Below the pieces are notes generated by a model. The model was not told the origin of the DNA and searched no databases. It was given only the letters and a program-made list of their open reading frames with translations. From positions 2,480,001 to 2,544,000 of the forward strand of contig NZ_CP026538.1 in NCBI RefSeq assembly GCF_004135975.1: a DNA stretch of 64,000 bases. Reading direction: 5' to 3'. This DNA is from Solidesulfovibrio carbinolicus (GTDB lineage Bacteria; Desulfobacterota; Desulfovibrionia; Desulfovibrionales; Desulfovibrionaceae). A program made the position numbers and the translations under genes. Positions 25,046 to 34,899 of this stretch are shown here, piece after piece (the stretch's first letter is position 1; each line of letters starts with the position of its first letter).

Positions 25046-26977
25046 TCAGCCTTCGGGGGTCAAAGCCACGGCGGCCAGGGGCGGCAGCGTCAGGGAGAGG
25101 TATTCGGGCCAGTCGCCGTAGGCGGCCGGCCGGGCCATGACGCCGCCGCCGTTGCCGATATTGCCGCCGCCGAAAAGCGCGGCGTCGGAATTGAAAATCT
25201 CCCGCCAGAAGCCGGGGATGCGGCAGCCCACGGCGTAGTTCTCGCGCACGATGGGCGTGAAGTTAAAGGCCCAAAGGACCGGCGACCCGTCCGGGGCCTT
25301 GCGCAGGAAGGTGATGACCGAGGCGGCGTAATCGGAAAGATCCACCCACTCAAATCCGGTCCAGTCATTGTCGCGGTCGTGCATGGCCGGATAGGCCTTG
25401 TGCAGGGCATTGAGCGCCCGCACGAGTTCCGCCGCGCCTTGATGGTTGGGGAAGTCCATCAGCGCCCAGTCCAGCGGCTCCCGGGAGTTCCATTCCTTCC
25501 ACTGGCCGAACTCGCAGCCCATAAACAGAAGCTTCTTGCCCGGATGGGCCCACATATAGGCCAAAAACAGGCGCAGGTTGGCCATCTGCTGCCACTGGTC
25601 GCCGGGCATCTTGGAAATGAGGGCGCCTTTGCCGTGAGTGACCTCGTCGTGGGACAGGGGCAGGATGAAGTTCTCGTGAAAGGCATAGAGCATGGAAAAG
25701 GTGAGCTGGTTTTGGTGGTAGCCCCGGTAGATGGGGTCCTTGGCGAAATAGCTCAGGGTGTCGTTCATCCAGCCCATGTTCCACTTGAAGGTGAACCCCA
25801 GGCCTCCGGTGTAGACCGGCCGCGACACGCCGGCCCAGGAGGTGGACTCCTCGGCGATCATGGCCGCGCCGGGGAAATGCTCGTGGACCACGACGTTGAG
25901 TTCGCGCAGCATCTCGATGGCCGCGATGTTTTCCTTGCCGCCGTACTTGTTGGGAATCCACTGCCCTTCCCGGCGGGAGTAGTCGAGGTAGAGCATGCTG
26001 GCCACGGCGTCGATGCGCAGGCCGTCGAGATGGAATTCCTTGAACCAGTAGAGCGCGTTGGCCAAAAGGAAGTTTTTGACTTCGTGGCGCTCGAAATTGA
26101 AGACATAGGTGCCCCAGTCGGGGTGCTCGCCCTGGCGCGGATCTTCGTGCTCGAAAAGCCCGGTGCCGTCGAAGCGGCCCAGGCTCCAGGCGTCCTTGGG
26201 AAAATGGGCCGGAACCCAGTCGAGGATGACGCCGATGCCGTTTTGGTGGCAGACGTCGATCAAGTAGCGCAGATCCTCGGGCGTACCGAAGCGCGAGGTC
26301 GGGGAAAAATAGTGGCCGACCTGATAGCCCCAGGATTCGTCCAGGGGATGTTCGGCCAGGGGCATGAATTCGATGTGGGTGAAACCCAGGTCGCGCACGT
26401 AGGGCACCAGGGTCTCGGCCAGGTCGCGGTAGGAATAAAACGAGCCGTAGTCGGCGGTTTTCCAGCGCCAGGAGCCGGCATGGACTTCATAGATGGCCAC
26501 CGGATCGGTCAGGGGCAGGCCGCGCGCCCGGCGCTGCTCCATCCAGGCCCCGTCGTTCCAGGCGTAGCTGTCCAGATCCCAGGCCCGAGCGGCCACGCCG
26601 GGCCGCATCTCGGTGCAAAAAGCGAAGGGATCGGCCTTTTCCACCACCGCGCCGTCTTGTTGGGTGACGGAAAATTTGTAGAGCCAGCCCCTCTCGAAAC
26701 CCGGGATGTAACCGGCCCAGATGCCCGAGGCGGCCACGGGATGCAGGGATTGCAGGCCGGGGGTCCAGCCGTTGGCGTCGCTTATAACCGACACGGCCCG
26801 GGCGTTGGGAGCCCAGACGGCGAACCGGTAGCCCGGTCCGTCCGGCCCGTCGTAGGGATGCGCGCCCAGGAGCCGGTAGAGATCCCAGTGCTTGCCCTGG
26901 CCGAAAAGGAAAATATCGAGTTCGCCCAGGGCCACGGGCAGGCAGGGGGACACGGACGGAGCGGCGGCTTTGGACAT
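25046..26977 (-). CDS. glgB: 1,4-alpha-glucan branching enzyme
   Basis: 643 residues from ATG 26977, preceded by AAAGGAG. An N-terminal carbohydrate-binding module (YRFAVWAPNARAVSV) precedes the GH13 barrel with IYEVHAGSW, VPAHFPKD, the nucleophile region LRIDAVASMLYLDY, the acid in IAEESTSW and PLSHDEVTHGK. It forms alpha-1,6 branches in glycogen. It is shorter than E. coli GlgB (about 730) because the first N-terminal module is missing, a common variant. It is downstream of glgA on the same strand, with a 183-base gap (26978-27160) that shows no gene. Confidence 0.97.
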   Translation of the reverse strand: MSKAAAPSVSPCLPVALGELDIFLFGQGKHWDLYRLLGAHPYDGPDGPGYRFAVWAPNARAVSVISDANGWTPGLQSLHPVAASGIWAGYIPGFERGWLYKFSVTQQDGAVVEKADPFAFCTEMRPGVAARAWDLDSYAWNDGAWMEQRRARGLPLTDPVAIYEVHAGSWRWKTADYGSFYSYRDLAETLVPYVRDLGFTHIEFMPLAEHPLDESWGYQVGHYFSPTSRFGTPEDLRYLIDVCHQNGIGVILDWVPAHFPKDAWSLGRFDGTGLFEHEDPRQGEHPDWGTYVFNFERHEVKNFLLANALYWFKEFHLDGLRIDAVASMLYLDYSRREGQWIPNKYGGKENIAAIEMLRELNVVVHEHFPGAAMIAEESTSWAGVSRPVYTGGLGFTFKWNMGWMNDTLSYFAKDPIYRGYHQNQLTFSMLYAFHENFILPLSHDEVTHGKGALISKMPGDQWQQMANLRLFLAYMWAHPGKKLLFMGCEFGQWKEWNSREPLDWALMDFPNHQGAAELVRALNALHKAYPAMHDRDNDWTGFEWVDLSDYAASVITFLRKAPDGSPVLWAFNFTPIVRENYAVGCRIPGFWREIFNSDAALFGGGNIGNGGGVMARPAAYGDWPEYLSLTLPPLAAVALTPEG

Positions 26978-27160
26978 GGGGAACTCCTTTGGCGGGCGGG
27001 ACGGCCCTTGGTCCAGCCGGTCCCGGCGCGTCGGATCGGGGTGTCGCCTTCTCGAAAAGCGCACAAGGCAGCTGACGAGCAAGGCGGTCAATACTCTCGT
27101 TTTTGCAGGTCGCGTCGCGAGGCCAAGACGGCGTCAATGCCGTGTCGATCTCGCGGCGGC

Positions 27161-28618
27161 TTAAATGTCGGCCCCAAGCTCCCGGTAGAGATTGATGTAG
27201 TTCTTGGCCGCCTTTTCCCAGGAATAATCTGCCCGCATGGCCCGTACGACCATGGCTTTCCAGGCTTCGGGGCGGTCCCAGAGTTCCAGGGCGTCGAGGA
27301 TGGCCCGGTAGAAGAGTTCGGGATCGGGTTCGGAGAAGGTGAACCCCGTGGCTGCGGGGTCTGGCCAGGGCACGATGGTGTCGCGCAGCCCGCCCACGGC
27401 CGTGGCCACGGGCGGCGTGCCGAACCGCAGGGCGTACATCTGGGTCAGACCGCAGGGCTCATAGCGCGAGGGCATCAGGAAAATGTCCGAACCAGCCTGG
27501 ATGCGATGGGCCAGATCTTCGGTATAGCCGACGCGCACGGCCAGCCGGCCGGGGTAGTTCTCCATCATGTCCAAGAGCACGGCCTCGTAATCGAGGCTGC
27601 CTTCGCCAAGGACCACCACGGCGGCGTCCTTGTCCATGACGCGGCTCATGATGTCGATAAGCAGATCAATGCCCTTCTGGTCGCGGATGCGGCCGATAAA
27701 ACCGAGAATGGGCCGTTTGAGAAACCGCCGGTCCAGTCCCAGCTCGGCCACCAGATTGCGCTTACACACCGCCTTGCCAGAGAGGTCGTCGGGGCTGTAG
27801 GCGCTTGGCAGGTGGCGATCGTTTATGGGATCCCAGACGGTGTAGTCCGCGCCGTTTAAGATGCCGCGCAGTTGGGGGGCGCGCTTGGTCAGGATGCCTT
27901 CCAGGCCGCAACCGAACTGGGGCGAGAGGATCTCCAGGGCGTAGGTGGGGCTGACCGCCGTAATGATGTCGGAATAGGCCAAGCCGGCCTTGAGCAGGTT
28001 GAAATCGCCCCAGAATTCCGCGCCGTCCAGGCCCCAGGCCTCCTTGGGCAGGCCGGAGTCGAAGAACAGCCGCGAGGCGAAACGGCCCTGAAAGGCCAGG
28101 TTGTGGATGGTCATGACGGTTTTGGTGTTGCGCCAAAAGGGCGCTGCCGGACGCAGGAAGTGCAGGTAGGCCGGCACCAGGGCGGCCTGCCAGTCGTGGG
28201 CGTGGACAATGGCCGGCGCGCCGTCCAGTCGGCTGGCCCAGGCCATGGTGGCCCGGCAGAAAAAGATGAAGCGCTCGCAGTTGTCGAAATAGTCGCCGTC
28301 GTGGGTGTTGTAATAAAAACGACGGTCGAAGTATTCGCCGCGCTGGACGAAGTAGACCGGCACGTCGTCGCAGGTGGCGGTGTAGATGTCGGCGGTGATC
28401 GGCGCCCAGGGATAGCCGACGCGGCATTTGGAATAGATCAGCCGCAGCTGGTGGTCGCCGTGGTTGAGGCGGCCGTAGTAGGGCGCGATCAGGGCGACGT
28501 TGACGCCCTGGCGCTTGAGTTCCTTGGGCAGCGCGCCCATGACGTCCCCGAGACCGCCGGTCTTGGAGAAGGGATACATTTCCGAAGCGACAAAGAGGAC
28601 CTTGTGATGAAACTTCAT
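27161..28618 (-). CDS. glgA: Glycogen synthase (ADP-glucose type)
   Basis: 485 residues. The N-terminal [13 protein letters not shown] motif binds ADP-glucose, [13 protein letters not shown] and TIHNLAFQG are GT5 features, and the C-terminal domain has [14 protein letters not shown] and the E-x7-E region [19 protein letters not shown]. It elongates alpha-1,4-glucan from ADP-glucose. glgC is not in this window. A ribosome site, GGAGCG, lies close to the ATG. The gap 28619-28776 to the nudix gene holds nothing I recognise. Confidence 0.96.
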   Translation of the reverse strand: MKFHHKVLFVASEMYPFSKTGGLGDVMGALPKELKRQGVNVALIAPYYGRLNHGDHQLRLIYSKCRVGYPWAPITADIYTATCDDVPVYFVQRGEYFDRRFYYNTHDGDYFDNCERFIFFCRATMAWASRLDGAPAIVHAHDWQAALVPAYLHFLRPAAPFWRNTKTVMTIHNLAFQGRFASRLFFDSGLPKEAWGLDGAEFWGDFNLLKAGLAYSDIITAVSPTYALEILSPQFGCGLEGILTKRAPQLRGILNGADYTVWDPINDRHLPSAYSPDDLSGKAVCKRNLVAELGLDRRFLKRPILGFIGRIRDQKGIDLLIDIMSRVMDKDAAVVVLGEGSLDYEAVLLDMMENYPGRLAVRVGYTEDLAHRIQAGSDIFLMPSRYEPCGLTQMYALRFGTPPVATAVGGLRDTIVPWPDPAATGFTFSEPDPELFYRAILDALELWDRPEAWKAMVVRAMRADYSWEKAAKNYINLYRELGADI

Positions 28619-28776
28619 CGCGCTCCTCGGCAGGGCCGGTTCTCTTCCCCATGCCGCAGCCAGCCGCGGGTCCGGGGATGTGGTCTGTTCTTCCCGTCAA
28701 CCGCCTCGGGCGGACTGCGGGGCAACAAGGCGCGGCAAAAGCCCTTCCCCGCGCCCTTGGCGTAAGGCCGGCCGCG

Positions 28777-29238
28777 TCACAGCGGTTTGACCCGTTTTAA
28801 TAGCGTGGCATAGTCGTTTAAAATCCGTTCGTGGTCGAAACACAAGGGTTTCGGCCACTGCCCCACGGGAAAAACGGACAGGTTCTTGGCGTCGTCGCCG
28901 GCGGCCAGTTCGTCGGGGTCCAGGGCCTGGGCAATGTAGACGACGCTTAGGGTATGCTGCCTGGGGTCGCGCGAGGGGTGGGAGTAGACGCCAAGAAGAC
29001 TCGTCAGCTCCACAGTGAGGCCGGTTTCTTCCTTGGCCTCGCGGATGGCGGCGGCCTCGGCCGATTCGCCGTAGTCCACGAACCCGCCGGGCAAGGCCCA
29101 GCCATAAGGTTCATTGAGGCGTTCGATGAGCACCACGCCGCGTCCGGGCAGATGAATGAGCGTGTCCACCGTGGGCACGGGATTGCGGTAATGGACGATG
29201 GAGTGGCCGCATTGCGGGCAGGGTTTGACAAGGGCCAT
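28777..29238 (-). CDS. Nudix hydrolase
   Basis: 153 residues from ATG 29238; the frame is open to 29316 but the zinc-ribbon-like start [11 protein letters not shown] looks native and has GGAG upstream. The Nudix box is complete: [20 protein letters not shown] followed by ETGL. CPQCG alone is half a zinc site; no second pair is seen. The family hydrolyses nucleoside diphosphates linked to another group. The specific substrate is unknown. Located before glgA, it could act on ADP-sugars, but that is only a possibility. Confidence 0.9.
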   Translation of the reverse strand: MALVKPCPQCGHSIVHYRNPVPTVDTLIHLPGRGVVLIERLNEPYGWALPGGFVDYGESAEAAAIREAKEETGLTVELTSLLGVYSHPSRDPRQHTLSVVYIAQALDPDELAAGDDAKNLSVFPVGQWPKPLCFDHERILNDYATLLKRVKPL

Positions 29239-29357
29239 GGTCACATGCTCCAGGCGGACGCGGTGGTTGTCGGCGGGCGTTTGCCCGGCCCGGTTTCCCG
29301 AATAAGTCTCAAGCAATTATAAAGATACGTCTTTTTCTATTTCCAAGGGTACGCGAA

Positions 29358-30302
29358 ATGAACCCCCCTGACAAGATCGTTTTGGAACATGCCGGAGCTC
29401 TTGGTGATTTTTTCCTGGCTTGGCCGGCTTTTCTGTCGGTTGTCCGGCATTTTCCGGGTGTGCCCGCCTTTGCGGCCGTGCGTCCATCCCTGGCCGGCTG
29501 GCTCGCGTTTCTGGCCGCGCCCTGCCCACCCGATCTGCGCCGAGCTCTCGACGCCCGCTTCGCCGCCGCCGTCTGGCCCGAGGCCCTGGCCAATACCCTG
29601 TTGATCCGCCCCGGCCTGGCCGCCCGGCCGGAGCTGCCGCCAAACGACCGTTTTCTGTTCCTGCCGGGCGTCGTGCCCGGCAGCCTGGAGAGTCCTCGGG
29701 CGCTCTACCGCAAGGCCCTGGAAGCCCACGGCATCCCCTGGGCCGAGGACTGGCGCGAGACCTTCCAAACGCTTTTCGGAAGCCATGCCCCGACCACGGA
29801 CGACGTGCTGCTCTTTCCCGGAGCCGGCCACCCGGACAAGTGCTGGCCCCTGGACCGGCTGGCCGACCTGGCCAAGGGTCTGGCCGCGCGCGGGCTGCGC
29901 CCGGTTTATGTTCTGGGCCCGGCGGAACTGGAACGCGGCCTTGCCCCGGCCGGAAGCGACATGGTGCTGCCCGAGACGGTGGAAGAATTGTCGTTGGCGC
30001 TGCGCACGGCCCAGGCGGTGGTTGGGCCGGACTGCGGCCCCCTGCATCTGGCCGGACTGCACGGCGTGCCTGGGGTGGCGGTCTTCGGCCCGACCTCGCC
30101 CCGGCAGTGGGGGCCGGTCGGCTTGGACATCATAACGGCGGGGATGGCCTGCGCGCCCTGTGCGGTCGTGACGTCCGGGGCCTTCGCCGCCGCCTGCCCG
30201 CGACCCCTGCCCTGCCTGGCGGACGTTAGCCACGAGGTCGTTCTGGAACGGCTCATGACCCTGACGGCGATGCGACCACACGCCCGCCAACAAGGAAACT
30301 GA
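29358..30302 (+). CDS. Glycosyltransferase family 9 (heptosyltransferase-like)
   Basis: 314 residues. The N-terminus HAGALGDFFLAWPAF is the GT9 glycine loop, and LLFPGAGHPDKCWPLDRLADL, VVGPDCGPLHLAGLHGVP and VAVFGPTSPRQWGP are the ADP-heptose binding blocks. Such enzymes add heptose or related sugars to the lipopolysaccharide core at the inner membrane. It is transcribed away from the nudix gene and meets the TsaC gene with 6 bases between the stops; no terminator hairpin fits there. Confidence 0.88.
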   Translation: MNPPDKIVLEHAGALGDFFLAWPAFLSVVRHFPGVPAFAAVRPSLAGWLAFLAAPCPPDLRRALDARFAAAVWPEALANTLLIRPGLAARPELPPNDRFLFLPGVVPGSLESPRALYRKALEAHGIPWAEDWRETFQTLFGSHAPTTDDVLLFPGAGHPDKCWPLDRLADLAKGLAARGLRPVYVLGPAELERGLAPAGSDMVLPETVEELSLALRTAQAVVGPDCGPLHLAGLHGVPGVAVFGPTSPRQWGPVGLDIITAGMACAPCAVVTSGAFAAACPRPLPCLADVSHEVVLERLMTLTAMRPHARQQGN

Positions 30303-30308
30303 ACCGGG

Positions 30309-30953
30309 TCAGCTCGTGACGTCCTCAGACAGGTAGCCGGCCGCCTCCAGGATGGATACCGGCGTCGCGCCTTGGCGAAAAATGGTCAGCCGCTTGCCGC
30401 CGCACAGGCCGGCCACGGTGGAGGCCGGGCCGCCGGCCGGGGGTGCGCCAGCGGTCAGCACCGCGTCCACGGCCGCCGTCACTTCCGGGTCCAGTGCTTC
30501 AGGCGTGGCGGCTGGCGGGCCGCCGCTGACGTTGGCGCTGGTGGCCACCAGCGCCCCGCCGGCCAGCCGGCAAAGCGACGCCGCCGTTTCGTGGGGTGTG
30601 AAGCGCACCGACACCCGGCCGTCGGCGTCCTTGACCAACCTGGGCAACGTCTCGCGGCACGGGACCACCAGGGACAGCGGGCCGGGCCAAAAAAGCGCGG
30701 CCAATTCGCCGAAATCGGCCCCAAGCGGCCCGGTGGCGAAGCCCGGCGGCACGACTTCGATAAACTGAGCCAGCTCGCCCACCAGCAGCGGCAAGGGCTT
30801 GTGGGCAGGCCGTCCCTTGACGGCGACAATGCGTTCCAGGGCAGCGGCGTTGTCCGCCAGCGCGCCCAGGGCGAAGTAGGTTTCCGTGGGATAGACCACG
30901 CAGCCGCCGGCGCGCAGGATGGCTGCCGCCCGGGCCAGGGATGTCGTGTGCAT
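30309..30953 (-). CDS. tsaC: L-threonylcarbamoyladenylate synthase (TsaC/Sua5/YrdC family)
   Basis: 214 residues. YPTETYFALGA near the N-terminus, KGRPAHKPLPLLV with the phosphate-binding K-R-K-P pattern, and TSANVSGGPPA are YrdC family marks. The enzyme makes threonylcarbamoyl-AMP from threonine, bicarbonate and ATP for the t6A modification of tRNAs. The length fits a single YrdC domain without the Sua5 extension. It may be a YciO-like paralogue rather than the essential enzyme; this cannot be settled here. Confidence 0.87.
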   Translation of the reverse strand: MHTTSLARAAAILRAGGCVVYPTETYFALGALADNAAALERIVAVKGRPAHKPLPLLVGELAQFIEVVPPGFATGPLGADFGELAALFWPGPLSLVVPCRETLPRLVKDADGRVSVRFTPHETAASLCRLAGGALVATSANVSGGPPAATPEALDPEVTAAVDAVLTAGAPPAGGPASTVAGLCGGKRLTIFRQGATPVSILEAAGYLSEDVTS

Positions 30954-31079
30954 GGATGCGCCGCCTGAGTGTTTGCCGCGTCCCGATGCGCCGGGCAGGC
31001 GGCAGTTGGACTTGCCGCCCCGGACGGGCTATGGGCCAAGGCAACCTAGCACCAATGCCCCCAAGGGAAAAGGACCGCC

Positions 31080-32762
31080 ATGCCCATCGACCCGCGCCGC
31101 CCTGCCCTGTCGCCGCTGCCCGCGCTCTCTCCCCATTTTTTGCCGGCCGTCCTGGACGCCCTGCCCTATTGGGCCCTGACCAGCGAGCAAAAGGAATTGC
31201 GCCGCTCCCTGGCCGGCCTGCTCCTGGCCCAGGGGCCGGGCCGGCCCGACTGCGCCGCCGCCGCCAAGGGGCTGCTCGCCTACGCCTTCCAGCGCGACCC
31301 CTTTGACCGGGAGAGCCTGGCCTTGTTGGCCCGGCCCCAGGCCGACGCCCCGTTCCTGCCGGCCAAGGCGGCGGCCGTGACGGGCCTGCTCGCCGCGCTG
31401 CCCAATCTTGAAAACGACGAGGTCTCCTACGCGGCCATCGCCGCCAGCGGCGACCGGGAGCTTCTTGCGCGCTATCTGGAAATTTCCGCCCGAGACAACG
31501 CCGCCGGTCTGGCCCGGCTGGCCCCGGCCTTCCATGCGCTTTGTCGCCTGCCCGATGTTGAACAGGCCGAGGCGCTTTTGCGCGGCTTTGCCCCTATCGT
31601 ACCGCCGCCGCTTTTTGCCCGCCTGGAGGCCGAATTCGCTTGGCTTCGCCGCCCCCCCGAGACGGCCCTGGAAAAGCTGCTGACCCTGGACGTCGAGACC
31701 TGGGGACTGTTTGCCCTGGTCGGCGCGTCCCATTGTCTGGAACGCCTGGGCGACCGGTCGGCCGCCCAGGCCGCCTGTCTGGCTGTCCGGCGCGTCCTGC
31801 CCCAGCACGTCAACCTCACACTTCGGGCCTTCGAACTGTCGCGCAAGCGCGAAGCGCCGCGCCCGGCCCGGGCCGGCGAGGCGGCGGTGTGCCTGTATTC
31901 CATGAACAAGGAAGCGCTTTTCCGGGAGTGCCTGACCCACCTGGCCGCCACAGACCTTGGCGAGGCCATGGTTGCGGTCCTGGACAACGGCTCCACCGAC
32001 GGCACGGGAGCCATGCTCGAAGCCGTAGCCGGCCTGTTCCCGGCCGGGCGCTTTGTCATTGTGCGACTGCCGGTCAACATCGGCGCGCCCGGGGCGCGCA
32101 ATTGGCTGTTGTCCGTGCCCGAAGTGGCGGCGTGTCAACATGTCGCCTTTCTCGACGACGACGCCTTTCCCGAGCGCAATTGGCTCTCACGCCTGCTGGC
32201 CACGGCCCGGGAGCATCCCCAGGCCGGGGTGGTCGGTTGCGCCATCACCGACTGCGACCCGCCCCGCGACCACCAGTCGGCCGACTTCAACCTCTTTCCG
32301 CCCCAGATGGGCCGGCCGTCCATGGCCGAGGCCAAGGAGCGGCTTTTTGTCTGCGAACCCTGTCGAGGCGCGGCCGATGTCGGGCTTTTCGCCTACGTGA
32401 GGCCCTGCCTGTCGGTGTCGGGTTGCTGCCACCTGCTTTCACAGAAGGCCATCAAGGCGGCCGGTCCCTTCGACATCCGCTTCAATCCCACCCAGTTCGA
32501 CGATCTGGAGCGCGACATCCGCTCGTTTCTGGCCGGATTCCCCAGCGTCTACGACGGGACCGTGCGGGTGCGACACAAGCAAGGATCAAGCCTGGCCCTG
32601 GCCCAGACCCAGGCCCAAGTGAGCCAGGTGCTCGGCAACAAGATCAAGCTTGAATACTGCGTGTCCGACGCCGACGCCGACCGGCTGTGGCGCGACAATC
32701 TGGCGCTGTTAGGCAAGGATTTAAAGGAGAAGGCGGCGGCTGTGGAGGCGCTTGGGGTCTAG
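31080..32762 (+). CDS. Glycosyltransferase family 2 with large helical N-terminal domain
   Basis: 560 residues, ATG preceded by AAAAGGA. Residues 1-265 are alanine/leucine-rich and helical, perhaps TPR-like, with no motif I can name. The GT-A domain starts near 270 (AVCLYSMNKEAL). It has DNGSTDGT at about 301 and the metal-binding DDD at about 359 (FLDDDAFPE), with a later FDDLERDIR. It probably transfers a sugar in surface glycan or protein glycosylation, in the cytoplasm or at the membrane; no membrane helix is seen. It is monocistronic. Confidence 0.85.
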   Translation: MPIDPRRPALSPLPALSPHFLPAVLDALPYWALTSEQKELRRSLAGLLLAQGPGRPDCAAAAKGLLAYAFQRDPFDRESLALLARPQADAPFLPAKAAAVTGLLAALPNLENDEVSYAAIAASGDRELLARYLEISARDNAAGLARLAPAFHALCRLPDVEQAEALLRGFAPIVPPPLFARLEAEFAWLRRPPETALEKLLTLDVETWGLFALVGASHCLERLGDRSAAQAACLAVRRVLPQHVNLTLRAFELSRKREAPRPARAGEAAVCLYSMNKEALFRECLTHLAATDLGEAMVAVLDNGSTDGTGAMLEAVAGLFPAGRFVIVRLPVNIGAPGARNWLLSVPEVAACQHVAFLDDDAFPERNWLSRLLATAREHPQAGVVGCAITDCDPPRDHQSADFNLFPPQMGRPSMAEAKERLFVCEPCRGAADVGLFAYVRPCLSVSGCCHLLSQKAIKAAGPFDIRFNPTQFDDLERDIRSFLAGFPSVYDGTVRVRHKQGSSLALAQTQAQVSQVLGNKIKLEYCVSDADADRLWRDNLALLGKDLKEKAAAVEALGV

Positions 32763-32770
32763 GCAATAAT

Positions 32771-32818
32771 CGGGGCTCCGCCCCGCGCCCCGCCGGGGGG
32801 ATGATCCCCCCGGCCCCT
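32771..32818. repeat. GC-rich intergenic hairpin repeat, copy B
   Basis: GGGGCTCCGCCCC is followed by CCGGGGGG-ATGA-TCCCCCCGG, two hairpins in tandem between convergent genes. Its make-up is like the elements at 23861, 58224 and 60824, and it probably ends transcription from both sides. Confidence 0.55.
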
Positions 32819-32833
32819 CGCAATGGTTGCACG

Positions 32834-33976
32834 TCAATCCAGCGTCTGCCGGTAACGCTTAATCCCGATCCCCACCGACACGAGCAGGAACAGCCCGATG
32901 GGCCACATGTGCGGTACGATGTCCACAAACGTGTTGCCCTTGAGCACAATACCCCGCACCACCCGCAGATAGTGGGTGAGCGGCAAGACCGAACCCAGCC
33001 ACTGGGCCCACTGGGGCATGCCCTGAAAGGGAAACATGAAGCCGGACAGCAGAATCGAGGGCAAAAAGAAAAAAAACGACATCTGCACGGCCTGCAACTG
33101 ATTCTGGGCGATGGTGGAAAAGGTGATGCCCACGCCCAGGTTGGCCGCGATGAAGGGAAAGGACACCAAAAAGAGCAGCGGCAGGCTGCCCACGAAAGGC
33201 ACGGCGAACAACAGCCTGGCCGCCACCACGATAAGGCCCATCTGGATGTAGCCGACCACAATATAGGGCAGGATCTTGCCAAGTAGCACTTCCGTGGGCC
33301 TCACCGGGGTGATGAGCAGGTTCTCCATGGTGCCCCGCTCGCGCTCGCGGGTGATGGCCAGGGACGTGATGATGACCAGCGTCATGGTCAGCACCACGCC
33401 CATGAGCCCGGGCACGATGTTGTACTGGGTCACGGCTTCGGGGTTGTAGCGGGCGTGCAGGCGCAGATCGACCGGCCCGTCCTTGGCCCGAAGGGGCAGC
33501 AACGGTCCGGTGAGGTCGCGGTTGAAGGCGTCGGTGGCCGCCTGACGGATGGCGGCCACGGCGTTGGAGGTGGCGGCCGGATCGGTGGCGTCGGCTTCGA
33601 GCAGGGCAACCGGGCGCACGCCCCGAACCAGATCGCGGCCGAAGTTCTGGGGGATGGTCAGGACGAACTGGATGCGGCCCAGGCGCAACAGCTCGTCAGC
33701 CTCGGCTTCTGTGCTGATTGCCTTGGTGAACTTGAAATAGTCGCTGTTTTTCATGGCCGCGGCCATGTCGCGGGAAAAGACCGAACGGTCGTTGTCCAGG
33801 ATAGCCGTGGGCAGCTGCTTGGGGTCGGAGTTGATGGCAAAGCCAAACAGGATAAGCTGCAACAGCGGAATGCCCACCATCATGGCAAAGGTCACCCGGT
33901 CCCGACGCATCTGGGTGAATTCCTTGGACACCATGGCCCCGAACCGGGCCGGGGAGAAGCCGAGGAAGCCGGACAT
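32834..33976 (-). CDS. ABC-2 type exporter permease (YbhS/YhhJ-like)
   Basis: 380 residues from ATG 33976; a GTG one codon upstream is also possible. One N-terminal helix (VTFAMMVGIPLLQLILFGFA), a large periplasmic domain (about 60-190) and five C-terminal helices give the ABC-2 topology. REREGTMENLLITPVRP-type cytoplasmic loop is present (RERERGTMENLL). It is the membrane part of a drug or lipid efflux pump with the ATPase and HlyD protein encoded upstream. The start overlaps the ATPase stop (TGATG). Only one permease is present, while YbhRS systems have two. Confidence 0.92.
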   Translation of the reverse strand: MSGFLGFSPARFGAMVSKEFTQMRRDRVTFAMMVGIPLLQLILFGFAINSDPKQLPTAILDNDRSVFSRDMAAAMKNSDYFKFTKAISTEAEADELLRLGRIQFVLTIPQNFGRDLVRGVRPVALLEADATDPAATSNAVAAIRQAATDAFNRDLTGPLLPLRAKDGPVDLRLHARYNPEAVTQYNIVPGLMGVVLTMTLVIITSLAITRERERGTMENLLITPVRPTEVLLGKILPYIVVGYIQMGLIVVAARLLFAVPFVGSLPLLFLVSFPFIAANLGVGITFSTIAQNQLQAVQMSFFFFLPSILLSGFMFPFQGMPQWAQWLGSVLPLTHYLRVVRGIVLKGNTFVDIVPHMWPIGLFLLVSVGIGIKRYRQTLD

Positions 33977-34899
33977 CACGACACCGCCTTGCGCATGAGG
34001 CTGATGAAGACCTCTTCGAGGTTGGAGGCAATGCGCCGCAGGGTCAGCGGCGGCGCGCCGTAGGGGGCGAGGCTTGCGGCCAAAGCGTCGCCGTCGCGGC
34101 CGCTGACGTGCAGCGTCACGCCAAAGGCCACCACCTGCTCAACTCCGGGCAGGCCGCGCAGCTTGTCAATGTAGCCGTAGAGGTCCGGGCCGCTTATTTC
34201 GTAGGTGAAAAGCCCTTCCTGGGCCACGATCTCGCCCACCGTGCCGGTAGCCAGCAGATGGCCATAAGCGATGTAGGCCAGCCGGTGGCAGCGCTCGGCT
34301 TCGTCCATATAATGGGTGGAGATAAGGGCGGTGATGCCCTCGCCGGCCAACTTGTGGACCTCGTCCCAGAAATCCCGCCGGGCCATGGGATCGACCCCGG
34401 CCGTGGGTTCGTCCAGGAGCAGCAGGCGCGGCTGGTGGATCATGCAGGCGGCCAGGGCCAGGCGCTGTTTCCAGCCGCCCGAGAGCGTGCCGGCCAACTG
34501 GTCGCGAAACCGGCCCAGGTTCATGCGCTCAATGGAGCGGGCAACCCCGGCCGCCCGGTCGGCCACGGCGTACATGCGGGCGATGAAATCGAGGTTTTCC
34601 CGCACGGTCATGTCTTCATAGAGGGAAAACTTCTGGGACATGTAGCCCACGTGGGGCTTAATAAGCTCGGCCTGCTCCCGCACGTCGAAGCCCAGGCACA
34701 TGCCGTGGCCGTCATCGGGGCGCAGCAACCCGCACAACATGCGAATAAACGTGGTCTTGCCCGAGCCGTTGGGGCCAAGAAAGCCGTAGATCTCACCCCG
34801 GTTGACCCGCATGTCGATGTGATCGACCACGGCCTTGCGACCGAAAATCTTGGTCAGCCCGGTCACGTCGATGACGGCCGGCGAACCCCCGGCGTTCAC
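33976..34899 (-). CDS. ABC exporter ATP-binding protein
   Basis: 307 residues, GTG start overlapping the end of the HlyD gene by 4 bases. Walker A GPNGSGKTT, signature TLSGGWKQRLALAACM and Walker B LLLLDEPTAGVDP are complete, with the H-loop in LISTHYMDEAERC. The C-terminal 80 residues are the extension seen in DrrA/YbhF-type exporters. A single nucleotide-binding domain is present, so it must act as a homodimer. Together with the permease and the HlyD adaptor it forms an export system under a TetR regulator. Confidence 0.94.
   Translation of the reverse strand: MNAGGSPAVIDVTGLTKIFGRKAVVDHIDMRVNRGEIYGFLGPNGSGKTTFIRMLCGLLRPDDGHGMCLGFDVREQAELIKPHVGYMSQKFSLYEDMTVRENLDFIARMYAVADRAAGVARSIERMNLGRFRDQLAGTLSGGWKQRLALAACMIHQPRLLLLDEPTAGVDPMARRDFWDEVHKLAGEGITALISTHYMDEAERCHRLAYIAYGHLLATGTVGEIVAQEGLFTYEISGPDLYGYIDKLRGLPGVEQVVAFGVTLHVSGRDGDALAASLAPYGAPPLTLRRIASNLEEVFISLMRKAVS

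Noticed and set aside
25379-27859. 826-codon open frame on the plus strand
   Set aside because: It is antisense to glgB and the end of glgA. High GC leaves the opposite strand open; composition is Gly/His/Val-rich without any family motif.
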